From: Massilia pinisoli
Lineage (GTDB): Bacteria > Pseudomonadota > Gammaproteobacteria > Burkholderiales > Burkholderiaceae_D
Length of the DNA: 64,000 nt
Reading direction: 5' to 3'
Assembly: GCF_024753285.1 (NCBI RefSeq)
Contig: NZ_JANUGW010000006.1
Span: 124,001 to 188,000 of the forward strand
Both the position numbers and the translations under genes were made by a program. This document shows positions 42,549 to 51,582 of this stretch, piece by piece. Within the stretch, counting starts at the first letter, position 1, and each line of letters begins with the position of its first letter. The notes beneath the pieces were generated by a model that was not told the origin of the DNA, did not search any database, and saw only the letters and a list, made by a program, of their open reading frames with translations.

Positions 42549-43847
42549 TTAAGCTGTTGAATCCGGCGCGCGCACGTTCTCGATGACGAACCCGCTCGCC
42601 GGCAGCGCCGGAATCCGCCGCAGGCTGACCGTCAGGTCCTGCGGCGGGACGTCGTAGGCGATCTCTTCCGAAAACAGCTGCAGGGCCGACCGGACCAGCT
42701 CGCCGGTGACGGCTTCGCCGGGGCAGCGGTGGCCCGCATACGGATCGCCGCCGCCGTGCGGCACGTAGTCGAAGCCGCTGCTCTGCCAGCGCTCGAAACG
42801 CTCCGGGCGGAACACGTCCGGGTCACCCCACAAGGCCGGGTGACGGTTCGTGCCGTACAGGTCGAACAGCACCCATGTTCCCTTCTTGACATGCAGCCCG
42901 TGCCAGTCGAAGCCGTGCAGCGCGCGGCCGCCCATCGCCGGCACGAACGGATAGAAGCGGCGCACTTCCTGCACGAACCAGTTGGCGTACTCGTCGTCGC
43001 CGGCCAGGATGCGCGCGCGGCAGTGCGGATGCTCGTGCAGCGCCAGCAGCGCGAACACGACATAGCGCGCGATGGCCACCGTCGGGCGCAGCAGGTTGAT
43101 GAGTTCCACGCCCGCCTGCTTGCGGTTCATGAGTTCGCCGTCGGCGTCGCGGTGGCGCGCGACCACGTTCAGCGGGCTGTCGAATGCCGGCTGCACCTGG
43201 CCCGCGCGGACGGCGTCGACGAGGGCGCGCGCCCACTGCTCCGTGCGCGTGCGCACGAGCAGGCCGCGCCAGTTGCGCGGACCGGCCGAGCCGGCGCCGT
43301 CGATCATGCGCCCGAACTCGCGGGCGCGCTGTGCCACTTCGCCCGCGCTGACGGGGATGCCGGCCCAGCGGCAGACGGCCCGGCACAGCACTTCCTGCGC
43401 GGCCTCGTGCACGACGACCCGCGCTTCCGACGGCCAGCGCGCGAACTGCGTGCGCCATTCCGTCGCGGCCAGGCCCACGAGGCGCTGCCGCTCCAGCGGC
43501 CCGAACAACGACATCAGCATGGCCTTGCGCTTGCGGTGCGCGTCGCCGTCCAGCGCCATCACGCTGCCGAAGTCCTGCAGCAGGGCCATCGTCGTCGCCG
43601 GCAGCGCGTGGCGGCGCGTGAAGCGGCCGGGCTGGTAGAACATGCGCGCCGCGTCTTCGCCGCGCACGCACAGCGCGCGGCGCAGCATCAGCCGGGTGGC
43701 GAAGGTGTCGCTGCCGAGGGCCGCATGGCGGCGCGGCATGAAGTCATAGCCTTCGGCGAGGAACGCGAACGTGTTGTCGGCGCCGGACGCTTGCGGCGCG
43801 GCGTCGAGGGCGTCGGCGTGGCGGTGAGGGAGGTCGGTATTGCTCAA
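42549..43847 (-). CDS. Cytochrome P450, CYP152 fatty-acid peroxygenase-like
   Basis: 432 residues. The heme Cys lies in AGHRCPGE near residue 375. The sequences LINLLRPTVAIARYV and VQEVRRFYPFVPAMGGRA are CYP152 hallmarks: the Arg of 'LRPTVA' binds the fatty-acid carboxylate in P450-SPalpha, BSbeta and OleT. Such enzymes use hydrogen peroxide to hydroxylate or decarboxylate fatty acids and need no reductase, which fits the absence of redox partners here. The TTG start with GGAG at 43854-43857 lies 24 bp after the histidine kinase stop, so both may share a transcript. Confidence 0.85.
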   Translation of the reverse strand: MSNTDLPHRHADALDAAPQASGADNTFAFLAEGYDFMPRRHAALGSDTFATRLMLRRALCVRGEDAARMFYQPGRFTRRHALPATTMALLQDFGSVMALDGDAHRKRKAMLMSLFGPLERQRLVGLAATEWRTQFARWPSEARVVVHEAAQEVLCRAVCRWAGIPVSAGEVAQRAREFGRMIDGAGSAGPRNWRGLLVRTRTEQWARALVDAVRAGQVQPAFDSPLNVVARHRDADGELMNRKQAGVELINLLRPTVAIARYVVFALLALHEHPHCRARILAGDDEYANWFVQEVRRFYPFVPAMGGRALHGFDWHGLHVKKGTWVLFDLYGTNRHPALWGDPDVFRPERFERWQSSGFDYVPHGGGDPYAGHRCPGEAVTGELVRSALQLFSEEIAYDVPPQDLTVSLRRIPALPASGFVIENVRAPDSTA

Positions 43848-43871
43848 ACTGTCTCCAGCGGTAAGTCGTAA

Positions 43872-46157
43872 TCAGTGCGGCACCGGCACGAAGGCCGGAT
43901 CGGGCGTGTCCTGCAGGGCGCGCGGCAGGTAGATGGTGACGGTCGTGCCTTCGCCGGGTTGGCTCGCCAGCCGGATGTGGCCGCCGCTCTGCTTGACGAA
44001 GCCATGCGCCATCGACAGGCCCAGGCCAGTGCCCTTGCCCTCGGGCTTCGTGGTGAAGAACGGCTCGAACGCGCGCTCCATCACGTCGGGCGGCATGCCG
44101 GTGCCCGTGTCGCTGACGGCGAGCGTGACGAATTCGCCGGGCCGGATGCCGGGGTAGGTCAGCTGGTCGCCCGGATCGACCGTCACGTTGGCGAGCAGGA
44201 TGGTGACCTTGCCGCCGCCGTCCATCGCGTCGCGCGCGTTGATGACGAGGTTCAGCAGCACGTTCTCGAGCTGGTTCGGGTCGACGAGGACGTTCCACAG
44301 GTCCGGCGGGATTTTCATGTCGATCGCGACGCTGTCGCCGGCCGCGCGGTGCAGCAGCGTGTCCATGCGCTCGATGAGCTGGGCCAGGTTGACGACGCTC
44401 GGGTGCAGCGGCTGGCGCCGCGCGAACGCGAGCAGCTGGGCGGCCAGCTTCTTGCCGCGTTCGACGGCGTCGAGGATGTTCAACAGGCGCTTGCGGCCGT
44501 TGTCCTCGCTGCGCAGCATCAGCTGCACGTTGGCGCTGATGATGTGCAGGATGTTGTTGAAGTCGTGTGCCACGCCGCCCGTCAGCTTGCCGACGGCCTC
44601 CAGCTTCTGCGAGCGCAGCAGCGCGGCACGCGCCTCTTCGAGGCGCTGCTGGCGCTGGTGTTCGCGCTCGGCCGCTTCCTTGCGCGGGCGGATGTCGCGC
44701 ACGAATGCGGTGACGCCGTAGCCCTGCGTCGTGGTCAACGCCGTGATCGCGATCTCCACCGGAATGGCGTGGCCGTCGCGCGTCAGCGCCGCCGCTTCCG
44801 TGGGGCCGGCCAGCCGCGCGCACGCGCCCGTGCGCGCGAACTCGTCGAGGCAGGCGCGCCATGCGTCGCGCTCGGGTTCCGGCAGCAGCAGGTCGAGCGC
44901 GTTGCGGCCGACGGCTTCGTCCTCGCGCCAGCCGAACAGCTTGCAGGCCTGCAGGTTCCAGTCCGTGATGTGGCCGTCCGGCGCGATCGCGATGAAGGCG
45001 TCGTACGCGGTCTGCAGGATCAGGCGCACGCGCTCGCGCTCCGCGTCGATGCGGTCGCGCGACGCGCGCAGCTCGACCGTCATCCCCTGCGCCAGCTGCA
45101 GCGCGCGGCGGCGCTCGGACGCGAGCAGCCACACGACGAGCGCCAGCAGCACGCCGAGGCCGACGCCCGTCAGCGCGATCGCGACCGTGGTGCGGCGGTC
45201 GAGCGCCGCCTCCAGGCGGGGCGTCGAATGCACGACGACGGTCCACGCGCGGCCGGCGTTGTCGACCGTCGTCTGGTAGCGCAGCCGGGGATGTCGTCCG
45301 GCCGGGAGCGCGGCGGGCGAGCGGTAGAGCAGGGCCTCGGGCGTGGGTGCGAGGCCGTCGTAGATCTCGACCTGCAAGTCGCCCGCGTGCTCGCCGCCCA
45401 GGCCCCGCATCAGGTCGAGCATGCGGAACGGCGCGTAGACCCAGCCGACGATGGCGGCGCGCCGGGCCGCGACCGTGTCGTGCGGCTGGCCCGCACGGTA
45501 CACGGGGACGTACATCAGGAAGCCGGCCTGTTCGCCCTTGCCGCCTTCCTGCACGAGCACGACCTTGCCCGTGGATGCCGCGCGGCCCGTGTCGCGCGCT
45601 GCTTCCATCGCCGCGCGCCGGGTCGGCTCGCTGAACATGTCGTAGCCGAACGCGCGCAGGTTGCGTCCCGAAAAAGGTTCGATGCGGGTGACCGACGTGA
45701 GCACGGGCCGCTGGCCGGGCGGGGTGACCGCGTAGTCGGGAAAGCCCGCGGCGCGCATCGCGGCGACGTGGGCGGCGAGGCGGCCGGACGGGATGAGCGT
45801 GGTGATGCCCAGCGCCTCGATGCCGGGAAAGCGGTCGTTCAGGCGCAGCTGGGCGTAGTACTCGGCGAATTCGGCGCGGCCGACGTCGACCGAGCCGCGC
45901 AGGAAGCCGCTCGTGGCGAGCAGCACTTCTTCGTAGACGTCCATGCGCCGGTCGATGCTGCCGGCCAGGTCGCGCGCGCGGAAATTGAAATTGCCGGCCA
46001 GTTCATCCGCCGCCGTCCGCTGCGCATTGCCGGCCACCATGTAGGTCACGATCAGCGCGGCCAGGAACGCGAGCATGGCCAGGAGGACGGGGAGGTGGGC
46101 TGGACTGCGCGGCGACGTACTGTTGGACGATGTGGGCAATGGGTTTCGATGCTGCAT
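43872..46157 (-). CDS. CHASE-PAS sensor histidine kinase
   Basis: 761 residues. Membrane helix (LPVLLAMLAFLAALIVTYMV), a periplasmic CHASE domain (FLRGSVDVGRAEFAEYY, then FPGIEALGITTLIP, TRIEPFSGRNLRAFGYDM), a second helix, a PAS domain (YDAFIAIAPDGHITDWN) and kinase core. The H-box is GVAHDFNNIL, the N-box NLVINARDAMD and the G-boxes DTGTGMPP and GKGTGLGLSM. It has no receiver domain and no response regulator gene beside it. CHASE domains sense small ligands such as adenine derivatives or peptides. The ATG at 46157 fits the first helix; an extension is rejected. Confidence 0.9.
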   Translation of the reverse strand: MQHRNPLPTSSNSTSPRSPAHLPVLLAMLAFLAALIVTYMVAGNAQRTAADELAGNFNFRARDLAGSIDRRMDVYEEVLLATSGFLRGSVDVGRAEFAEYYAQLRLNDRFPGIEALGITTLIPSGRLAAHVAAMRAAGFPDYAVTPPGQRPVLTSVTRIEPFSGRNLRAFGYDMFSEPTRRAAMEAARDTGRAASTGKVVLVQEGGKGEQAGFLMYVPVYRAGQPHDTVAARRAAIVGWVYAPFRMLDLMRGLGGEHAGDLQVEIYDGLAPTPEALLYRSPAALPAGRHPRLRYQTTVDNAGRAWTVVVHSTPRLEAALDRRTTVAIALTGVGLGVLLALVVWLLASERRRALQLAQGMTVELRASRDRIDAERERVRLILQTAYDAFIAIAPDGHITDWNLQACKLFGWREDEAVGRNALDLLLPEPERDAWRACLDEFARTGACARLAGPTEAAALTRDGHAIPVEIAITALTTTQGYGVTAFVRDIRPRKEAAEREHQRQQRLEEARAALLRSQKLEAVGKLTGGVAHDFNNILHIISANVQLMLRSEDNGRKRLLNILDAVERGKKLAAQLLAFARRQPLHPSVVNLAQLIERMDTLLHRAAGDSVAIDMKIPPDLWNVLVDPNQLENVLLNLVINARDAMDGGGKVTILLANVTVDPGDQLTYPGIRPGEFVTLAVSDTGTGMPPDVMERAFEPFFTTKPEGKGTGLGLSMAHGFVKQSGGHIRLASQPGEGTTVTIYLPRALQDTPDPAFVPVPH

Positions 46158-46378
46158 GGAAGCGGTACGCTGTACTCGACAAGGGAACAACGGCCATGGG
46201 TCCGTTGCCGGCATGACAATGCGCGCCGTCCCGCACAGGATACGCCCGTATGGACGGGATGGGCGCACAACAGGCCGTCCAGTCGACCCGCCGCGCTCCG
46301 GCTACAATGAGCGTTTTACGATATGTCCATGCCATCCCGATCCGTCCCCATCAGCCGGCCCGCGTCCCGGGAGTCCGC

Positions 46379-46810
46379 GTGACTCTGCTGCGCCGCGTGC
46401 GCTGGGGCGCCGCCCTGCTGCTCGTCGCCGTCCTGCTGTGGGCGGCGCTCGCGCCGCTGCGCTATCCGACGCGCGAACGGACCCTTGTGTTCGCGCGCGG
46501 CGCAGGAAGCGTCGCGCCGGTGCCGGCCGAGGTCCATCTGACCCTGGGCGTGCGCGACGTCCTGCTGCTGCACAACCGCGACACCGCGCCGCACGTGTTC
46601 GGCCAGGTGCTCGTGCTGCCGGGCCACGTGTTCCGCCTGCCGTTCGAGCAGGCGGGCGACTATGTGTACGCGTGCGACGCGGCGCCCGGCCAGGCCGTGA
46701 CGGTGCGCGTGGCGAACCACCCGGACCCCGGCTGGGCGCGCCTGGGCTGGCGCCTGCGGGCGTTCGTCGAGGCCGTCCGCACCCTGCCAGTCGAAGCGCC
46801 GGGCGACTGA
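46379..46810 (+). CDS. Membrane-anchored cupredoxin-like protein
   Basis: 143 residues from GTG 46379, which has GGGAG at 46369-46373. An ATG at 46307 would add 24 residues without a ribosome site. A single N-terminal helix (RWGAALLLVAVLLWAALAPL) is followed by a beta domain with a cupredoxin-like order: LHNRDTAPHVFGQVLVLPGHVFRLPF, then AGDYVYACDAAPGQAVTVRV. Candidate copper ligands are His in TAPHVF and Cys in YACDA; the full four-ligand set is not clear. The periplasmic domain may carry or sense copper. It diverges from the histidine kinase. Confidence 0.55.
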   Translation: MTLLRRVRWGAALLLVAVLLWAALAPLRYPTRERTLVFARGAGSVAPVPAEVHLTLGVRDVLLLHNRDTAPHVFGQVLVLPGHVFRLPFEQAGDYVYACDAAPGQAVTVRVANHPDPGWARLGWRLRAFVEAVRTLPVEAPGD

Positions 46811-46862
46811 GAGGGGAGCAATCGTGCTCCGTCCCGCGCGGCGAATCTGTCATCATGCGCGC

Positions 46863-47480
46863 ATGGCCACGATCACGTTACCCCTGTTCCCGCTCAGCAC
46901 GGTGCTGTTCCCGGACGGCGTGCTGCCGCTGCAGATCTTCGAGGTGCGCTACCTCGACATGATCAGCCATTGCCTGACCGAGGACGAACCGTTCGGCGTC
47001 GTGCTGCTGACCCATGGCCAGGAAGTGCGCACGCCGGAAGGGCAGGAGCGGTTCGCGCTTGCGGGCACGCTGGCGTCCGTGCAGGACACGACGGCGTCCA
47101 CGCCCGGCCTCTTGCAGGTGGTCTGCCGCGGCGGTGTCCGGTTCAATGTGGTGGCCAGCGAGCGTCGCACGAACGGCCTGTGGATGGCCGAGGCCGAACT
47201 GGTGGAGGCCGACCGCGTCGTGCGCATCCCGTCCGACCTGAAGGGCGCGTCCGATGCGCTCGACCGCGTGCTCGCGTCGCTGCACGACGTGCCGCAGAGC
47301 CGCTGGCCCGTGCAGCCGCCGTTCCGCCTGGACGATTGCGGTTGGGTGGCCAACCGCTGGTGCGAGCTGCTGCCGCTGCCCAACGACCAGAAACAGAGCA
47401 TGCTCATGCTCGACAATCCCATGATCCGGCTGGAGCTGCTGCATGACGTGCTCGACGAGCACGGCCTCATCACGTCGTAG
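46863..47480 (+). CDS. LON peptidase substrate-binding domain protein
   Basis: 205 residues consisting only of the Lon N-terminal (PUA-like) domain: TLPLFPLSTVLFPDGVLPLQIFEVRYLDMI at the start, a beta core, and a helical end. It has no ATPase or protease part. Stand-alone versions are widespread, function unknown. The ATG at 46863 gives the conserved start; an upstream in-frame ATG adds 13 unconserved residues. The TAG stop comes from dispersed repeat copy 4. It lies 52 bp after the cupredoxin-like gene. Confidence 0.88.
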   Translation: MATITLPLFPLSTVLFPDGVLPLQIFEVRYLDMISHCLTEDEPFGVVLLTHGQEVRTPEGQERFALAGTLASVQDTTASTPGLLQVVCRGGVRFNVVASERRTNGLWMAEAELVEADRVVRIPSDLKGASDALDRVLASLHDVPQSRWPVQPPFRLDDCGWVANRWCELLPLPNDQKQSMLMLDNPMIRLELLHDVLDEHGLITS

Positions 47481-47526
47481 AGTGGGCAACCTTCGCCCAC
47501 CATGCGTCGACGTAACGCGTGCATGG
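47476..47526 (+). repeat. Dispersed repeat, copy 4 (contains the LON-gene stop codon)
   Basis: Begins cgtagagtgggcaaccttcg and continues cccaccatgcgtcgacgtaa, then cgcgtgcatgg. GTGGGC and GCCCAC form a small hairpin. The TAG (47478-47480) of GTAGAG is the stop codon of the upstream gene, as in copies 3 and 5. Confidence 0.6.
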
Positions 47527-47795
47527 ATTGGCACAGGTGCCTGCGCAGATGACAATATTGTAATTTGCCCCCAAAAACGCGGATTTCATATACAGGGGGT
47601 ACGATTTGAGGTAACCTTGAGCGCGATTTAGACTCTCTACGTCCGTGCGGCGCCGTGTGGCGCTGACCAGGCAGCCACCACCGCTCCCGGCCAAGCCGCG
47701 CGAAGCGCGTCCCGTCATCCCGGTTTTCCCGCGTTGGCTCTGCCAGGGCAGCAGCCCGGCCGTAGAACGCAACGATTCATTGCCCGAAAGAAAAC
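47527..47795. other. Intergenic region upstream of the RNA helicase
   Basis: No gene is supported. It holds an AT-rich part with acaatattgta (inverted) and CCCCC...GGGGG about 25 bp apart (near 47569-47600), which could form a leader hairpin. DEAD-box helicase genes often have long structured leaders used in cold control, but nothing here proves it. Confidence 0.35.
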
Positions 47796-49253
47796 ATGTC
47801 TGAAACACCGACCACCATTGATGCTGGCGGCGCGCCGACCGTGCGCTTCGCCGATTTCGGCCTTGCGCCTGAGATTGAGCGTGCGCTGTCGGACCAGGGC
47901 TATGTCCACCCGACCCCGATCCAGGCCCAGGCGATCCCCATCGTCCTGCAGGGCCGCGACGTCATGGGCGCGGCCCAGACCGGCACCGGCAAGACGGCGA
48001 GCTTCTCGCTGCCGATCATCCAGCTGCTGCTCCCGCATGCCAACACGAGCATGTCGCCGGCGCGCCATGCCGTGCGCGCCCTCGTGCTGACGCCGACGCG
48101 CGAGCTGGCGATCCAGGTCGCGGAAAACGTCAAGGCCTACGCCCAGCACACGCCGCTGCGCTCCACCGTCGTCTTCGGCGGCATGGACATGAAGCCGCAG
48201 ACCGAGATCCTGCGCCGCGGCGTCGAGATCGTCATCGCCACGCCGGGCCGCCTGCTCGACCACGTGGAGCAGAAGAACATCAGCCTGGCCCAGGTGCAGA
48301 TGCTCGTGATGGACGAGGCCGACCGCATGCTCGACATGGGCTTCCTGCCCGACCTGCAGCGCATCATCAACCTGCTGCCGAAGAAGCGCCAGAACCTGAT
48401 GTTCTCGGCCACGTTCTCGCCCGAGATCAAGAAGCTGGCGGGGAGCTTCCTGAACGATCCGCTGACGATCGAGGTCGCACGCAGCAACGCCACGAACACC
48501 TCGATCACCCAGGTGCTGTACAAGGTCGACGAAGAGCAGAAGCGCAACGTCGTCGAGCACCTGATCCGCGCGCGCGACCTGAAGCAGGTGCTCGTGTTCT
48601 CGAACACGAAGATCGGCGCCTCGCGCCTGGCGCGCTACCTCGAGCAGGCCGGCATCAAGGCGTCCGCCATCCACGGCGACAAGACGCAGCAGGAGCGCAT
48701 CGCGGCGCTCGACGCCTTCAAGAAGGGCGACATCGACGTGCTCGTCGCGACGGACGTCGCGGCGCGCGGCCTCGACATCACCGACCTGCCGTGCGTGATC
48801 AACTACGACCTGCCGTACAACGCCGAGGATTACGTGCACCGCATCGGCCGCACGGGCCGCGCCGGTGCGACGGGCGATGCGCTGTCCGTGTTTTCGGACA
48901 AGGACGAGCGCCTGCTGGCCGACATCGAGAAGCTGATCAAGCAGACAATCACCCGCGGCGAGCTGACCGGCTTCACGCCGTCGCGCGGCCACGATCGCGG
49001 CGCGGAGCGGCCCGGCGAGCGCCGCGGCGGCCGTCGCGAGACGGACCACCCGCGTGGCGAGCGTCCCGAGCGCACGGAGCGCCCGGGCCCGCGCAGCATG
49101 GGCGCGCCGCGCCGCGAGAAGGTCGATCCGTGGTTCCTCAAGCCGTACGAGCCGTCCGTCGCTCCGCGCAAGGACGCGGCGCCGGCACCGGCCGGGTCGG
49201 GCAAGCCGAAGCCCAAGCTGGCTGCGCTGCTGGGCGGATTGCCGAAGCAGTAG
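47796..49253 (+). CDS. rhlE: DEAD-box ATP-dependent RNA helicase, RhlE-like
   Basis: 485 residues. Motifs in order: FADFGLAPEIERAL and Q motif (GYVHPTPIQAQAIP), I (AQTGTGKT), Ia (PTRELAIQ), Ib (TPGRLLD), II (DEAD), III (SAT), IV (VLVFSNTK), V (ATDVAARGLDI) and VI (HRIGRTGRAG). The C-terminal ~110 residues are a basic, Arg/Gly/Glu/Pro-rich disordered tail that binds RNA. RhlE proteins remodel ribosome-assembly and decay substrates. RhlE is favoured over DbpA or SrmB on sequence style. The ribosome site is weak (GAAAGAAAAC). Confidence 0.92.
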   Translation: MSETPTTIDAGGAPTVRFADFGLAPEIERALSDQGYVHPTPIQAQAIPIVLQGRDVMGAAQTGTGKTASFSLPIIQLLLPHANTSMSPARHAVRALVLTPTRELAIQVAENVKAYAQHTPLRSTVVFGGMDMKPQTEILRRGVEIVIATPGRLLDHVEQKNISLAQVQMLVMDEADRMLDMGFLPDLQRIINLLPKKRQNLMFSATFSPEIKKLAGSFLNDPLTIEVARSNATNTSITQVLYKVDEEQKRNVVEHLIRARDLKQVLVFSNTKIGASRLARYLEQAGIKASAIHGDKTQQERIAALDAFKKGDIDVLVATDVAARGLDITDLPCVINYDLPYNAEDYVHRIGRTGRAGATGDALSVFSDKDERLLADIEKLIKQTITRGELTGFTPSRGHDRGAERPGERRGGRRETDHPRGERPERTERPGPRSMGAPRREKVDPWFLKPYEPSVAPRKDAAPAPAGSGKPKPKLAALLGGLPKQ

Positions 49254-49340
49254 GTGGACGGGTCGTCCTCGAGTCCCCCGGACTCAAGGACTCCACGCGT
49301 CCAAATCATTTCCGAGTCGATGCGCGGCCTGCACATGCCG

Positions 49341-49409
49341 CGTGAACGCGTGGACGGCGCACATCGTGCGGCCGTTCATCCGCAGCGTGCGTAGCCGTCC
49401 ACCCTACGC
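49341..49409 (-). repeat. Dispersed GTAGGGTGG repeat, copy 5 (contains the LOV-kinase stop codon)
   Basis: Reads on the minus strand as cgtagggtggacggctacg, an interior, then gccgtccacgcgttcacg. It is the best palindrome of the family. The TAG at 49406-49404 is the stop codon of the LOV kinase, which runs in the same orientation. Confidence 0.75.
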
Positions 49410-51101
49410 TTTCAGCGCCGCTTCCACCCGCGCCAGCAGGTCGCCGTGCTTGTACGGCTTCGCCAGCACGTTCAGCCGCTGCCCCTGGGCCTGGCCCGGT
49501 CCCGGCAGTTCGTCCATATAGCCCGTCGTGACGAGCACGGGCAGCCGCGGCCGCAGCCGGTGCACCTCGTCGACGAGCTGCAGCCCGTTCATCCCGCCCG
49601 GCATGATCACGTCCGTGAACAACAGGTCCACGCGCGCGCCCTGGCGCAGCAGCGCGAGCGCCTGTTCGCCGCTGGGAGCGGCCAGCATCGCGTAGCCGGC
49701 CATGCCCAGCACGCTTTCCGCCAGTTCGCGCACGTCGTCGTTGTCCTCGACGACGAGCACGCTGGGCCGGCTGCCGGCCAGGTCGTCGCCATCCGGCGCG
49801 GCCGCGCCCTGGTCCGGACCGTTGCCGTCGGCGTCGCTGCAGGCTGCCGGGAAGATCATGCGCACGATCGTGCCCGCGCCCGGCGTGCTGTCGATTTCCA
49901 GCCGCCCCTGCGACTGCTGCACGAAGCCGTGCACCATCGCGAGGCCGAGGCCCGTGCCGGGGCCTTTCGTCGTGAAGAACGGTTCGGTCGCGCGGCGCAG
50001 TACCTCGGGCGTCATGCCGACGCCCTTGTCGATCACGCACAGCGCGACGTAGGTGCCGGGCGCCAGGCCGTGCACCTTGAGGCGGTCTTCGCCGCGCACG
50101 ATCGACGTTTCGACCGTCACCTCGCCGCCGTCCGGCAGCGCGTCGCGCGCGTTGATCAGCACGTTCAGCAGCGCCATCTCCAGGTGCGTCGGGTCGAGAT
50201 GGCAGACGGGCAGGCCGGGACGCAGGTCGAGGCGCAGGTCGACCCGCTCGCCCAGCGTACGCACGAGCATCTCGGAGAATTCCACGACGAGGTTGTTGAT
50301 GTCGACGGGCCGCGGTTCCAGGCGCTGCTTGCGCGCGAACGTGAGCAACTGCTGGGTGAGCTTCCCGGCGCGCATGGCGGCGCGCTGCGCCCGTTCCAGC
50401 GCGGCGCGCGCCAGGTCCGGCCGCTCCAGGCTGATCAAGGCGACTTCGAGGTTGCCGTTGATGACCTGCAGCAGGTTGTTGAAGTCGTGCGCCATGCCGG
50501 CCGTCAGTTGGCCGATCGCTTCCATCTTCTGCGCCTGCAGGTGCGATTCCTGGCTCAGGCGGCGCTCCGTGATGTCCATCTGCGACGCGAAGAAATACAG
50601 CAGCGTGCCGTCCTGGTCGAAGATGGGACCGATGAACAGCGCGTTCCAGAACGGCGTGCCGTCGGCCTTGTAATTCAGGACGTCGACGGCCACGGCGCGC
50701 GCCTCGGCGACGGCCTTGCGCACCTCGTCGATCGTGCGGCGGTTCGTTTCCGGGCCCTGCAGGAAGCGGCAGTTGCGGCCGATGACGTCGTGTTCCTTGT
50801 ACTGCGTGAGGTCGAGGAAGGCGCCGTTGCAGAACACGATGGGGTTGTCCGGCCGGCGCGGGTCGGTGACGGTCATCGGCATGCGCGTCATTTCGACGGC
50901 GGCGAAGAAGATGTTGCCGCGGTCGTTCAAGCCGTCGTGCCGGATGTAGCTGGCCTGCCAGTGGTTGACACCGGGGGTGCCCATTGGCTCGTACGCATTG
51001 CCCTCGACCTCGCCGGCGGCGGGCACGCCGTAGCTCTGGCCGCCGCCTTGTTCATCCAGTTGCCGGTGCCGGCCTTCGTCCTTGTCGCGCCCCGTCGTCA
51101 T
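49404..51101 (-). CDS. Blue-light LOV hybrid histidine kinase with C-terminal receiver
   Basis: 565 residues. The LOV domain (about 62-180) has the flavin-adduct motif GRNCRFLQGPETN with photoactive Cys111, plus the upstream ITDP-like MTVTDPRRPDNPIVFCNGAFLDLT. The kinase core follows: H-box AGMAHDFNNLL (His205), N-box NVLINARDALPDGG, and G-boxes DKGVGMTPEV and GPGTGLGLAMVHG. A receiver domain ends the protein, with acceptor Asp in LLFTDVIMPGGMNG and conserved Lys in AKPYKHGDL. The layout matches light-activated kinases of plant-associated and aquatic bacteria. GAGGAGCACG precedes the ATG. No partner output gene is adjacent. Confidence 0.93.
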   Translation of the reverse strand: MTTGRDKDEGRHRQLDEQGGGQSYGVPAAGEVEGNAYEPMGTPGVNHWQASYIRHDGLNDRGNIFFAAVEMTRMPMTVTDPRRPDNPIVFCNGAFLDLTQYKEHDVIGRNCRFLQGPETNRRTIDEVRKAVAEARAVAVDVLNYKADGTPFWNALFIGPIFDQDGTLLYFFASQMDITERRLSQESHLQAQKMEAIGQLTAGMAHDFNNLLQVINGNLEVALISLERPDLARAALERAQRAAMRAGKLTQQLLTFARKQRLEPRPVDINNLVVEFSEMLVRTLGERVDLRLDLRPGLPVCHLDPTHLEMALLNVLINARDALPDGGEVTVETSIVRGEDRLKVHGLAPGTYVALCVIDKGVGMTPEVLRRATEPFFTTKGPGTGLGLAMVHGFVQQSQGRLEIDSTPGAGTIVRMIFPAACSDADGNGPDQGAAAPDGDDLAGSRPSVLVVEDNDDVRELAESVLGMAGYAMLAAPSGEQALALLRQGARVDLLFTDVIMPGGMNGLQLVDEVHRLRPRLPVLVTTGYMDELPGPGQAQGQRLNVLAKPYKHGDLLARVEAALKA

Positions 51102-51582
51102 CGTGCTCCTCGATCAGCCCATGTCTGCCCACGGGTCGATGCTAGCGGAACGCGGGCAGGCATACCGTTAGGCGGCGCACGAAGGACGGCGCGGTGGCAA
51201 ACCGCCGGCGGCAGCCCCGCACGATTGTCTCGATAATGATGTTTATTTGTTACAATTGAAAGACGTTTCCGCCGCGCTCTGCCATTAAAATCTAAGGCCG
51301 CAGGTTCTCGGAAACGGTGATGCTATCGCAACCCAGCAGTACGATTCAATGCGACCTCCACCGCGAGGCATGCAAGGCAGGGTGACCTTGGTGCGGTGAC
51401 GATCTGCCGTGTACCCGACATGCAAGGCTGTCGAACCACGTGACGCGATGCCGGCATCGCCTCGCGCCAGTCTGTGCGCGATCACACCACGAAGCAGATC
51501 AGGAACGGCTGCATCTCTCGCGTTCATGCTGTGTCACGTGACGCGGCATACCGACGTAACGTCCTTTTAGATCAGATCGATT
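51102..51582. promoter_or_regulatory. Leader/regulatory region of the polysaccharide operon
   Basis: 481 bp without a supported gene, upstream of an eight-gene operon. It contains pairs of direct repeats: CATGCAAGGC at 51369-51378 and 51419-51428 (50 bp apart), and CACGTGACGCG at 51437-51447 and 51535-51545. A perfect 16-bp palindrome, GCGATGCCGGCATCGC, is at 51445-51460. These look like protein-binding sites. No -35/-10 pair stands out; TAAAAT at 51286-51291 is one weak -10 candidate. Confidence 0.45.

Noticed and set aside
43875..46310. An 811-codon plus-strand frame opposite the CHASE histidine kinase
   Set aside because: Kinase boxes and CHASE domain read cleanly on the minus strand; the opposite frame has no motif.
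51285..51527. An 80-codon minus-strand frame in the polysaccharide operon leader
   Set aside because: No ribosome site, no recognisable domain, and it overlaps the direct repeats that look regulatory.
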